From: Nissolia schottii
Taxonomy: Eukaryota > Streptophyta > Magnoliopsida > Fabales > Fabaceae
Direction of reading: 5' to 3'
DNA: 64,000 nt
NCBI GenBank assembly: GCA_003254905.1
Contig: QANU01085618.1
Coordinates: forward strand, 64,110-128,109
Positions within the stretch are counted from its first letter, which is position 1. The number at the start of each line of letters is the position of its first letter. This document shows positions 24,621 through 36,900 of the stretch, piece by piece. A model generated the notes under the pieces. That model did no database searches. It was given only the letters and a program-made list of their open reading frames with translations, and was not told the DNA's origin. A program made the translations under genes and the position numbers.

Positions 24621-25182
24621 TCTCAAGGATATGTTGCGAGTACTTATATTGATAAAGAAGTCCTGTAGGCGGAGCACATAAGTGGTCAATAATATTTTGT
24701 TCGTGAAGAAGTAGAAAATTGGATGTTTTGAGAAACTTACCAAAAATAACTTTGAGTGGGAGATTATAAAAAAGACAAAGTTATTTTTAATTTGAAAAAA
24801 AGTAAAAAATGGTTGCTTATCAAGAATTATCTTGAAGCATATTATAGTACTTGCATGGAGTAAAAGTTCAAATTGAATTTGAACTCTTAAGTTATCTTCA
24901 CCGTGGTTAAAGATGAATTTTCTAGAATTTTCCACATTGATGACAACTTGAGTCGTGAATGTTGTTGTTCTCTCCTTATATTCTAAGAAATGTGAATTTG
25001 TGTTCTCCATTTATAAGAGAGTGTTAATGGTCATTTTGTACATTTGAGAGATTGTAATCTTCCACTTAGTGAAATAAGTATTCTCCCTTGTCTCCAGAAA
25101 TATTTGTGTTTAGTTCCACCTTCATCTCATATCAATTTTAGTTGCGTTAAATTGCTCCATAACTTTGGTACCTAACAAACAC

Positions 25183-28100
25183 GGTGAGAGTGAACTAAAA
25201 AAGGTGCATTTTGTTGTCTATGTATAATAGCAATTGAAAGTAGCATAGATTCATAAAATGAAATTCTGAATATCATCCTACCACCACCCTCCACTTGCGG
25301 TGTTGCTGGCTGATATCTCCTACCCCAGGCTTGGGTCACTGATGGACGCACAAGTAATGCTTTGACGTACAAGTGCACACCCTTTGTTTGCCTCGTCCGT
25401 CTATCAAGTAGAGGGAACTCTAAGGATGGACTTGACCTAGTGGTTGCAAACAAGGACACGGAAGGGATGGCAAAGGAAGAAAGGTTGTTATTGATGGCCT
25501 TATGGATTAAGGCTTCCATCTAGTCATGGTAGTGGTGGTGGTGCTAGGAGATAAGACTAGCACTCACTCAACCAAAAGGAGAGAGAAGAGGAGGACAGGC
25601 ACTTTGAGAAGATTTGGGGGTACTAAGACAACAATCTTGTGTTGTACTTTTATGGGCGGTCGAGATGAACTGGCCTGTGGTATGCCTCACTTTGCTAGAT
25701 GTACCACAATTGTTTCTTAGGAGTGGAATGAGATTGAAAGTAGGAAAAACAAAAGATTCTTCATTAAAGTCATGGTTGCTATATACTCTTTGCTAAGTAG
25801 AGGGGGTGATGCACATTGTGATTTGAGAATGAAGCGATATATCAAATTATATGCGATGCATTCTAGTATATTTTTGAATTAGCTACACTTTGTATACGTG
25901 TTTAAATATATTTTTTAATTTTATTTCTAGCATGTATAATATTATAAATAAATTTAAATGGACTAAAATGTGAGTACTCTTATAAGACACAAATTATTAG
26001 TATGCATATAAAAATGATAGTATATACTCACTCGTTCCTCAATAGCAGTCTATATGATTTATTCAATATACTTTTAAATCAATGTATTTAAATGTAAAAT
26101 ATATTCAGATATATTTATTTAACAATGTATCAAAAATGTCAAGTAGATTGTTATTAAAACTAAAAGAGTATTTACCAAAAAATAATATACAATTTTTTTT
26201 TGAAGATGAATAACAACATCGTTAAACTTATATTTTGTTGGGTACATCGACTTATATACGAGGTGCTAGACTTAGATGAGGTCGTAAACTACAAATAAGT
26301 TTTATTTAATTTTTTTTATTTTTAACTCAAAAGCAGGTAAAAATCTCCGATTAATTTATTAAAAAAAACTATGATAATAGTATGTTTGGCTCAATAATTT
26401 TAGGGTTTTAAAAATTAAACTAAACATACTATAAAAATCACGGGCTATGAACACGATGCAAGAATAATTGGTCGATGGTGATGTCATGGAGGCTCAAAAA
26501 GGGAGGCAGTGTTTCTGCTAGAAAGCCATGGGATTTGATTTTTTGCATAGATGCAATGGAAGTTTGGAAGTCTTTTTTTTACGTTTTTTAATTGACTTTT
26601 ATAATCTAGAAATCTAAAAATTTGAAGCAAGATGACATCAAATAAGGCAATATCACCAGGCTTGCACATGGATATTTTGATCGTGTATATAAAAAAAGAA
26701 GGAGATAAGGCAACGTGTGGAAGAAGTTTGGAAACGTATTGTTATTTTCAACATTTTACTATCATGGAATAATATTTATAAAAATAGAAAAATATGAAAG
26801 AAAGCATATGCAAAACAAATGGATTTGGTTTATATAAAAAAGAACAACAAATGGATTTGGGCTAGGGTTACTGAGACCATTACAAGAAAATTAAAGTCTT
26901 TCAGCCCAAAAGCAACATATCTATTTGACTAAATAAACATTTTGGTATCACAAATAAAAATAAAAAGGTATTTTTTTTTTGTTTATAAAAAGCACCCACT
27001 CCCTTTAAGTTTGGGAAAATAGCAACAAACTCTAATCTTCTTTAAAAGTTGCATCTCACCCTATTGCCACTTCCACATTCTTAAAATATCCTTCTTCTAT
27101 ATTTTTGGTACAAAAATATTCTTCTTCTATATCAATTAAAATTAATTTATTTTTATCAATCCAAATTTAGCAGAAAGAATTTTATTTAATTCAATTAAAA
27201 ATAATTAAATTATCTAAAATTTTGAATACCATATCATTGTAGTATTTTTACGTGGTCACTTACACATATTGATAATTAGTTTATTTAATATAACTATTTT
27301 ATTTAAACATTAAATTATTTTTTAAGAAATTACAATTTTCATATATTCTATAATTTGATTTTTTTGGGGTTAAATTATCATAACTCCAAAAAAAAATATT
27401 TAAGTGATATCGTCAGTATTTTAAGTGATATTACTTTCATTGAAGCCAATATTAGAGTAGTGAATTATCATAACTTATGATAAGTGCTAAAGGACCAAAT
27501 TATCATAACACTACTTACCTATAGTGTGAATTATTTTTTAAACCCCTAGGTATAAAAAACACTAGAATAGATGCATGCTTATTTAATACGTGGAATTATA
27601 TTAAAATACTAACTTTGAGTATGTATGTTAACTTTTATATTATACGTTAATGTTATCCTAAAGAAAATTCTTAGAGTCTGTTTGATACACTGTACATAAG
27701 GTAAGGTAAAATAATCTAATACAATACTAATGACTTTATCAGTTTTTTGGTGCGACTGTTGTATTGTATAAGTTTATATTTCATGCTCTTTTTTTATGTC
27801 AAAATGGTGGATAATTAATTTATCCTAAAGAGACATGATAAGGCTAATAAGGATTTAAAATATAATAATAATTTAAATAACTAAAAAATCACAAATAAAT
27901 AAATAAGTAATGAAAATTAATATTAAATTAATTAACTAATTGATTAAATAAAATTTTAATATTTAGTAACAAATATATATTTTAGAAAATAATATTTAAT
28001 ATAAAAATTTTCAATGATGTAAAAAATATTAACTATTAAAATATATGAACATATACTTAATAATATTTAATAGACATATAATTCTACATAATAAATTAAA

Positions 28101-28765
28101 AATTTTAAATAATAATTAATAAAATTAAATTTATTTTATATATTATTATTTTAAATCAAATTTAAAATTGAAATAAATTAATCAAGGAAAAATATGTTTT
28201 TAAATTATACTCTGAATAAGTATTTATTATTATAATTAAATAAATAAAATAAAAAATGCATAATATTCTCTATATTATATATTTTAATATATTTTTAACT
28301 CTTATAATTAAATATAACAATAAATTACAACAAAAATATTTTATTAATTATAAATTAAAATTAATATATTTATTTTGATATTTTAAATTTATATTATATA
28401 AAATATAATTTATATCATAAATTATTTATCATTTAGATATTTAAAAAAATTATTGCTTAATTATTTATTATTATAAATATTATTACCTTTGTAATTATCT
28501 AGTGTTTTTTTAATCATTTATTATTATTATTATATATTATGTTAATTATTAATAATTTTAATTATTATTAATGTTATTATTATTATTATTTATTATCATT
28601 TTCGTAAATATACAATTATAATAGAAAGAGGAAAAAAAATCTAATACATCAAAATATAATCAAATGTAATCTTATCTCCCTAGGCTTGATAGAGTTATAT
28701 GTCATTCTGATGTGTAAGAATTCATTGACATATAAACTAATATAATACGCTATTAACACCAAACA
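25183..28765. other. Intergenic; extremely AT-rich in its right half
   Basis: 25183-25800 has short frames on both strands with no recognised domain. 25900-28740 is very AT-rich, with TTATTATTATTA and TATTTTAATATA-type tracts, especially 27850-28600. 27675-27720 ('gtttgatacactgtacataa') and 16068 ('atttggtacatcgtacagga') look like ends of one MITE family. No gene seen. Confidence 0.4.
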
Positions 28766-29104
28766 ATGGATAAGCTTTACCTGGGGGTGGAAGATGCGAT
28801 TAAATTTTTTTCCGTAGCTATGGGTCCTTTGACATGCGCAATTGGTGTAAAGGAAATTCTGCAGCTGATATCTGTTATAAGCACAATCTTGGCGATTTAC
28901 ATTGTGTTCTCTTTGATCCTTGGTGTATGTGTGCTTGTATTGGAGGCCATTAAGACTCTTAAGAGTGTCCTAGAGAAATTGCATATATTAGATAAAAAAT
29001 TGTGCTTGTTTTTTTGTTTATTGTTATCCTTAGGCTTTGGTGTAAGATTGTTAGCCTGCGATAAGACTTGGATTCTACACCTTTTCTTTTCTCTTTGGGT
29101 TAAT

Positions 29105-29360
29105 ACCCTACTCAGTTCCTAAACTTTACATGCTTGCCCTACTTGATCCTTGGACAAAAAATAGAGAATCATTAGTCTCTGAACTTTACAAATGTTGGAC
29201 ATGTTGCTCCCTCTGTCCATGATGTCCTTAACGAACGCTGAATTAGTGTTAATAAAGATGTTTTCTCTTTCCTCACTCTTAGTTAGCCTAAACCGACGTT
29301 GCTTTGATGGTGTAAAGTTTAGGGATCAACTTGACCAAAAAAAGTCCAAGGACTAATCTG
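29105..29360. mobile_element. MITE with 'AAACTTTAC' inverted ends
   Basis: The left end CTCAGTTCCTAAACTTTACA mirrors the right end GTGTAAAGTTTAGGGATCAA. The flanking 'ccaaggactaat' and 'attagtctctgaactttac' also mirror each other. It is about 250 bp with no coding capacity. Confidence 0.55.
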
Positions 29361-29660
29361 CACCTCCACCGCCACCACTACCACCACCACCCATATTCCC
29401 ACTATCACTACACACATGTCATTCTTATCACTACCACCAACACCATCACCACTGATATCCCATTCGCACTATCACAACACACGCCCCATCCCTACTTTTA
29501 CCTCACCCATATCACCACCAACCCATTCACATTAGCGCCATCACCGCACACACCCCACTGGCCACCACCATCAAAACCCTTATCATCAACACCCAGCCAA
29601 CTCCAATGACCCTTACCACCAACATCCCCTCTCTTTTTCATCCTACAACCCAAACACCAC
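29355..29660. repeat. CCA/CAC-rich low-complexity tract
   Basis: Strong strand asymmetry with repeated CACCAC, CCACCAC and ATCACTAC words on the plus strand. This gives His/Thr/Pro-rich or Trp/Gly-rich spurious frames on both strands. It is simple-sequence material, not a gene. Confidence 0.7.
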
Positions 29661-30501
29661 CCCACTACCAACCTCAAAATTAACAATAAAGTGAAATTTC
29701 ACTTTTGGAAAATAAAAAACTTTATCATCAACCTTCATCATCATCACTTTGAAAAGAAAGCCTTTAATCTTGATCAACAATCAGCTTAGATATGGAAAGA
29801 ACAACAAATATGAAGAAACAAATCTAAAATCTAGATCCGTGGTGAACATGATGGAGGATAACGCGATTGAGAGCAATGATGGTTGTGATAGTGATGCTAT
29901 TCCTGGGATGAGGTCGCGATGACACTCTCGAATCTGGTGGATGTGTGAAACGGCATAGGAATGACAGAAGCGAATGAGATTTGGTGCTGGAAAAGAGGTG
30001 GCAACTGGGCTTCGATGCAGACCTCGTGCCAAGCGGCAAAAAACAGTGTGGTGGAGATAGGGCTAGTGTTAAGCACACACACTCTAGAGCAATGTATACT
30101 AGCAGGACTCATGTGAGGTCCCAATAAAATTAGATTCCGGTTGGATTAAACCCAAAACCCTACCGTAGATAAAGTCTTCTTGACTATATTTGTGGTGTGT
30201 AACAATATTATCGGTACACAACATATACATTAAAATACTAAAATCAACTTATATTTATCATTCATAAAAATATTAATCTCATGAAAACTTGTATAAGTAC
30301 AGAGTCAAAAAAAAAACTGAAAAAAGAAAAGAAAAGAAAAGGAGAAAAAAAAAAACCCCTTAAAAAAAATAAAATAAAATGTGACAGTGCGAGAACCCGA
30401 AAGGGTAGAGTCCGAGAGGGGAAACCGACGTTGATGATGTGAGGTGAGGGAGAGGAAGATGAAGGAAGGAAAGCAGGAACATGGGACACGTCAGCAGGTA
30501 T

Positions 30502-30522
30502 AGAGAGAGAGAGAGAGAGAGA
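30502..30522. repeat. (GA)n microsatellite upstream of the kinase gene
   Basis: An uninterrupted AG run lies about 380 bp before the kinase ATG. It is followed by CT-rich sequence (30600-30630) and a CAGTAG-type run (about 30672-30704), likely in the promoter or 5' UTR. GA/CT tracts are common in plant core promoters. Confidence 0.8.
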
Positions 30523-30900
30523 CGAGGTGCGTGCTCGCGTGTGTTGTACTTGTTTTTTTGCCTCTCTTCACTCCCTACCCCGGCGACACATCAACACCCC
30601 TCTTCTCTCTTCTCTCCTCTTCTCTTCCCCCAAATAACTGATTCATTCATTCATACATAAAGCTCAACAGCAAGCAACAGCAGTAGCAGTAGCAGTAGCA
30701 GTAGCTAAAAGCAAAAGGCTTAAAATAAATTAAAAAGCCGAAAGTCAAGTCTCTTTCTGAGATTTTCCAAATCCCTTTCCCCTTTTATTCTTCCACCCTC
30801 ATTTCTCGCCAGATGCCAGTCAACCCAACTCAACCCACACTCTGACCTCCCCCAACAAAAAAAAGACAGATCCAAATTCGCTCCCAATTAAAAATCCACG

Positions 30901-33900
30901 ATGGGTTCTAGAACCTTCTCGGCGAACCCGCGCGACTACAAGCTTCTAGAGGAAGTCGGCTACGGCGCCAGCGCCACCGTGTACCGCGCCGTCCACCTCC
31001 CCTCGAACGAGCAGGTCGCCGTGAAGTGCCTGGATCTGGACCGCTGCAACAGCAACTTCGACGACATGAGGAGGGAGGCGCAGACCATGAGCCTCATCGA
31101 CCACCCCAACGTGGTCAGCGCCTTCTGCTCCTTCGTCGTCGACCGGAGCCTCTGGGTGGTGATGCCGTTCATGGACCAGGGCTCCTGCCTCCACCTCATG
31201 AAGGTCGCCTACCCCGACGGCTTCGAGGAGCCGGAGATTGGATCCATCCTCAAGGAGACGCTCAAGGCGCTCGAGTACCTCCACCGCCACGGCCACATCC
31301 ACCGCGACGTCAAGGCCGGGAACATATTGCTCGATTCTGGCGGGGAGGTCAAGCTCGCCGATTTTGGCGTGTCCGCGTGCATGTTCGACGCCGGGGATAG
31401 GCAGCGGAGTAGGAACACTTTCGTCGGGACGCCTTGCTGGTGAGGATTAGAAGCTCAAATTGGTCCTCGAATCAGATTGCGAGATACAATCGAATTAATT
31501 GTTCCAAGATTTTTTGTTTTTTAAATCAATTTTAGTCGTTGATAGTATAGAATGACTATCAGTTTAAGGATTGAATTGATGTTTAAAATCTTTGGAGGCC
31601 TAACGTTATGTCGCATGTTTTATAGAGAACTAATTTGAGTGTTTTCTCTAACAAATATGCTGTTATTTATTTATTTATTTTTGAAATTTTACTTTTTGGT
31701 GCAGTGTAGAGTATTTATAGATACGTTTGTAATAGGTGTTTTGCTCTTTGTTTTTCTTCTTTTTTTTGTAGGATGGCACCAGAGGTGCTGCAGCCTGGAA
31801 CTGGTTATAATTTCAAGTGAGTGTCCTGAACCTTTTTTCCCCCTTCTTTTTTAGTGAGTCTTGGTGTGTTGTATTTTTAATTTGCGGTTGATGTCGTTGT
31901 GCTAAGTTTATGGATAATTGTGGGAGAATGTGCCAAGGCCATGATATTATGTTTGAAGACTGCAATTTAAAACCATGGTTATATCTATGAATTTGTGATT
32001 TGGATTGGAAGAGGGTGGTATTTTTGTTTTTTTTTTTTTTTTTCATTTTTCTTATTGCGTGAATTAAATGTTGGATAGGGCTGATATTTGGTCTTTTGGG
32101 ATTACGGCACTGGAGCTGGCTCACGGTCACGCGCCTTTCTCGAAATATCCTCCCATGAAGGTATTAACTTACATAAAACTGAAATGTCTTGGTGTGTGTT
32201 TGGAATGCGCCTATTCGAGTTCTTGTAATCGCATGATTCAGAAAGGAGTCTGAGAATGACTTAGTGTTTGTTTTGTGAATAGGTTCTTCTAATGACCATA
32301 CAGAATGCGCCCCCAGGGCTTGATTATGATAGGGATAGGAAGTTCTCTAAGGTATGGCTGTTCTTTCTACCTATATTGTTACGCAAAATACATCATTATT
32401 ATGTATGTTTAGGCTTTATTTGATTGACTAGTCAAGGCTGTATTATACTGTGTTTCTTATAATCATCATAACAATAATAGTATTTGACTTGTAGTAGTAG
32501 TAGTAGTAGTCTTCTAATTAGGCATTTCCAGTTGTGATCAGTCTTTTAAGGAAATGGTTGCTATGTGCCTGGTAAAAGATCCAACGAAGAGGCCGTCGGT
32601 GGAGAAGTTACTGAAGCACTCTTTCTTCAAACAAGCCAAGCCTCCTGAGCTTTCTGTAAAGAAATTATTTGCTGATTTACCACCTCTTTGGAATCGTGTA
32701 AAAGCCCTCCAGGTTTGGTTTCATACATGCTTTGCTGATAGTTCGATAATTTCTCTTGTCCTGGTGCTTTTTTGCTTGACTTTGCAAAAATCTTGCAGCT
32801 TAAAGATGCTGCTCAACTCGCTCTGAAGAGAATGCCTTCTGCAGAACAAGAAGCAATATCTCAGGTAAAGCTGATATTCAAGTTATGTTTTTCAGTTGTT
32901 GTGCAATGTGATATACACATATAGTCAATGATTCCTAGGAGGCCTTTCTGTTGGTGCTGGTTTCCTGCTCTACATGAAATCTTGATCATAGAGCTCATTT
33001 AAGCCTGTTGATTGATACACTGCATTATGTAAAAATGTTAGATGTCTGGTTGATCTTAATTCAATTAATTTTCAATTTGGTCTGAAAAAGAAAAAGCTGA
33101 CAATTTCTAGATGTGTTTTTGATAACCAAGATTTCATGGCCATTATACGTTGCCTTGAAATGTTCCCTTTTTAACAATTGCTTTCTAGAAGAGCATTTCC
33201 ATAAAAAGCTTTCTTAGAAGGAGCGATTTTGTTAAAAGATCATTAAAAAATATTCCTGCTTCTGATTTATATACATGTGTGTGTGTGTGTGTATAAATGG
33301 CATATTATGAATTTTGCATCTTTTTCTCAGTTTTTAATTGTATATGTGTGTGTGTGTAAGGTTCAAAATTTACAATACATAGATGTCAGACTATCAATAT
33401 TCACTGCTTTCTAAGCCCCCATCCAAAAAATATATTTCATGTGCCAATACTTAGTTATTTCTAAAGCCATTCCAAAAAAAAAATGTACTACAAGCTTAGT
33501 AGAACTAGTGTTAGGTCGTTTTTGGGACCCAACAACCAAGAACAGATAACAAGGATTTGGTAAATAAAACCAGATATTATTGAATAAAAATCAAGAGGCT
33601 GGATCCTCTTCAATCCCTTGTACAAACTCAATAATTAATCCTTACCCTATCCTAAGGAGAATACTCATATTTATAATAATTGTTATTCCTAAATTAACTC
33701 CTAAATAGACTCTTAAGATAATAACTGACTCGTAAAATAACTTGATATCCTCTATCTTAACAAATAACGATAAATACTAACAATTAGAAATAAACTAATA
33801 TAGATAAACTAACTAAGCTGCTCCCTTACCCTTTCGATCCCGTCTTTCCATATTAAAGGTTTCTCTTTGATCCTAACAACTAGCCATGTACAAAGTACAT

Positions 33901-36900
33901 GTATTATAAAAAATAATCAAAGTGATTACATGAAGATTGATTTTATTTCCGTTTTCATCATTGTTATCTCCTTCATTGAAAGAGTACACTCTAAAAAAAG
34001 ATGATGTTGATCGGAATTTAGGAATTGGGATAAACTTTATAATATCTGATTTAGTCTATTTAAATAGATGAAAACAAATAAAAAATGTGTCTGTCCCATG
34101 CGTCTGAGATGTGTCCAAGATGGAAAAGATACTTCTTTAATTAGACAAGTAAGGATGCGTGTCCGACATGTGTTGCATGCATGTCCAACATATGTGTTGC
34201 ATGCATGTCCACTGAGCGTCTGTGTGTGACACGCAAGTAAGTTGGCATGTCCGTGGTTTCTAGAGTGAGTTAAATAGAAAACTTTTCTTTGTGGAGCTTG
34301 ACATTTAAAAGCTTCAGTTAGCATATATTAAATTGTATATGCTCCTTGCAGAAAACAAAAGACATAATCACATTTATAACCGTTATAATCTAATCCACTT
34401 ATCTTCCTTTTCTTTTTCTAGAGTGAATATAAGCGAGGAGTTAGTGCGTGGAACTTTGATCTTGATGATTTGAAAGCTCAAGCTTCATCGGTATGGATTA
34501 CTGTGTTTTCATATGTTATTTGCTTGACTAGATTTTTCTATATTTTGATTTGAAGTAATATCTTCCAATTTTACTAGGTAGAGGACAATGACGATATTGC
34601 AGAGATAAGGGAAGAAGACGAAAACAAATTTGTCAGCGGGTACAAGGTTGGTTCAACTGTTCTAAGCTTTCTTATCTTGAAAGTAATTTATTAATTTTTT
34701 TGTTCTTTGCCATGGCAGGATACAGCTTATTCCCAGCTTAGCGTTGACAAAAAGAATTCAATTAACTCACAAAAAGATGAGTTTGCATTAGAAGTAGGTG
34801 GTAATGACACACTACGGACTGAGAAGAGAAACGGATCAGTTAATGAGGCAACACCATCTACCATAGAGAAGGACACTGGAACAAGCAAGGTGAAAACTCA
34901 GTCTACGAGAATTCGTAAAACCCAGAGTGGGCCACTGGTGCCAGGCACAGTGCTTGGTCATTCTTTACCAGAAAGAGGGTCTGCATTTGAAAGGTACATA
35001 TCTTTGTTTTGCTCACATACTATGCTATATTTAGAATTTTTTGAAAGAATGGGATGGAGGAGAAAGATGGGATGAAATGAAAAGGGAAGGAATGCAATGC
35101 AGAACAATTGTCCTGTGTTTGGATGATTAATGATAGAAAAAAGTGGAAGATAACGAGTTATTGTTATTACTGTAAAATTTCTATATAACCCTTATTAACT
35201 TTTTGAACTTACTCTCATTATTGCATAAAACATTAAAGGAGACTAGTTTAAAAAATAAAACCAGAGCTATTCCCCCTTATTAGCCCCCCAACTTGGAGAG
35301 AATAAAAAATGAGTTTGAAGGGGGAGACGGGGAGGGGTCAGAGGGGCGAATGGTTGGCAGAATGGTTCCTATCACATTCCCTTACCTTCGTAAATTTTCA
35401 TACAAGGGGAGTAACTTTCTTTTTGTCATCCTCATTATCCTTCTACATTAATTTAGTTTTGGTGTATTTGTCAGTGTTCAACATATATGCTTTGAGCTTT
35501 GTTGTATATACATGATTCATAATATAGAGTTTAATGTGAGCTTTGGAGTTGCTTTTTGTTTTTCCCTTGCCTTAAAGACATGGAATCATATTGTGCTACA
35601 TTTGTTGAAATTGCTGGGCCCACAAAATCAAGGAAACTAATTTTTCAGCATCACAAGTATAAAAGTAGCATTTATTAGTTACTATTTTTCACGATAGAAT
35701 GATATGTATATGCACACACGCATGTTTATTAAAAAATGAAACCCTAAAGAAACATGACATCAAGAGATGGAGCATTTGCAAACAGGACTTGCTCAAGTAT
35801 GGAGGATGGGTGGTTATACTGGTTCATATTTTTGCAAGCATTTCACTTCTAAGTTTTTCTTTGGAAGAAAGATAGTATAACTGAGTGATGTTGAAATATT
35901 CTGATTTATATAGGGAGTTTTACTAAGGTGATTAACCTTCACGTGAACAGGAATGGAGATAATAAGAGAATAAGGCGCAAAATGAAAAATGTATGTGCTT
36001 GGCTTGGGGTACATGCTCCACCTATAATGACAGCTGATGATGTTGAACTGGAAAATAATCACTGAACATATTATTTATTTTAATGGTTAATGGTGGTCAT
36101 TGTAGCTATTTAGTTTAGAAAATTCATTTAGGGACCTATAGGTTAGGCAATCTATTGTTCAAGTAAGTTCAAAGTTCGCAGGAGAATCCGCCTTTTACTT
36201 TTTATCTCACTTGAGTTGCTTATAAATGTATTTTATAACTAGAGTAATTTGAAGTTTAAATAAGTGAAAACCAATGTCGTATGCCTCTGACTCTTTCTAG
36301 TTTCTTACTGTATGCTTCTTGGTGATTGAGGATTTCTTGTTATCACTGCCATGATCTTTTGCTTGTTAAAATACTTGATGCTTTCTTACTTCTAGGCTTG
36401 AGAACGAAAATCAGTTATCAGGTGAGAAAAGTAATCGTGATGTACGGCGAACTCCAAATTTTAGTGGTCCATTGATGCTTCCAAACAGAGCTTCGGCAAA
36501 TAGTTTATCAGCTCCAATAAAATCTTCCTTGGATGATAAGTCTAAGGCTAATCTAGTGCAAATTAAAGGGCGATTCTCAGTGACATCAGAGAATTTAGAT
36601 CTGGTGAAGGTATGCATTTTTCTTATATAGATAATCAAGCTTGCCCTATCTATAACTTCGACTGACTTCATGTTGTTGAATAGGATATTCCTGTAAGTTC
36701 AGTGTCACGCCGATCTTCTCAGGTTGGTCGATGACCTCATTGATTGTCATTGATATGTGTGTGTGTGTGTGTGTATTTGTTGTATCATTCCTTATTTGAT
36801 ATGCTTTCCTATTACATTACATATAGGGATCACCACTGAGGAAATCAGCCAGTGTTGGCGATTGGATGTCGGATTCCAAACAAATGGTTTGTTCATTTGC

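Larger units (their letters stand above)
18515..25177 (+). mobile_element. Decayed Ty1/copia-like retrotransposon with a nested insertion
   Basis: The 3' LTR (about 24763-25177) starts after a purine tract (GAGTGGGAGA) and ends CTTTGGTACCTAACA. The 5' LTR is split. Its first ~80 bp are at 18515-18597 (shared: TGGCTTATCAAGAATTATCT then TGAAGCATA). Its last ~68 bp are at 23718-23786, ending CTCTGGTACCTAACA. A methionine-tRNA primer site (TGGTATTAGAGCC) follows at 23788-23800. A possible 5-bp target duplication AACAC flanks the whole at 18510-18514 and 25178-25182. The interior keeps only a gag remnant; protease, integrase and reverse transcriptase are absent. The middle of the 5' LTR is missing. 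Confidence 0.7.

Noticed and set aside
25172-25519. 115-aa minus-strand frame next to the copia 3' LTR
   Set aside because: No recognised domain; it overlaps the LTR boundary and appears to be chance.
28766-29122. 118-aa hydrophobic frame starting MDKLYLGVEDAIKFF
   Set aside because: No recognisable family, lies in extremely AT-rich DNA where hydrophobic frames arise by chance, and runs into a MITE at its 3' end. It could be a fragment of a membrane-protein gene, but I cannot support it.
29331-30124. Several overlapping frames rich in His/Thr/Pro or Ser/Pro on both strands
   Set aside because: Products of the CCA-rich low-complexity tract and its neighbours; no splice structure or domain.
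30946-31450. Four alternative frames over the kinase first exon
   Set aside because: Shadows of a GC-rich true exon; the kinase motifs are only in the frame starting at 30901.
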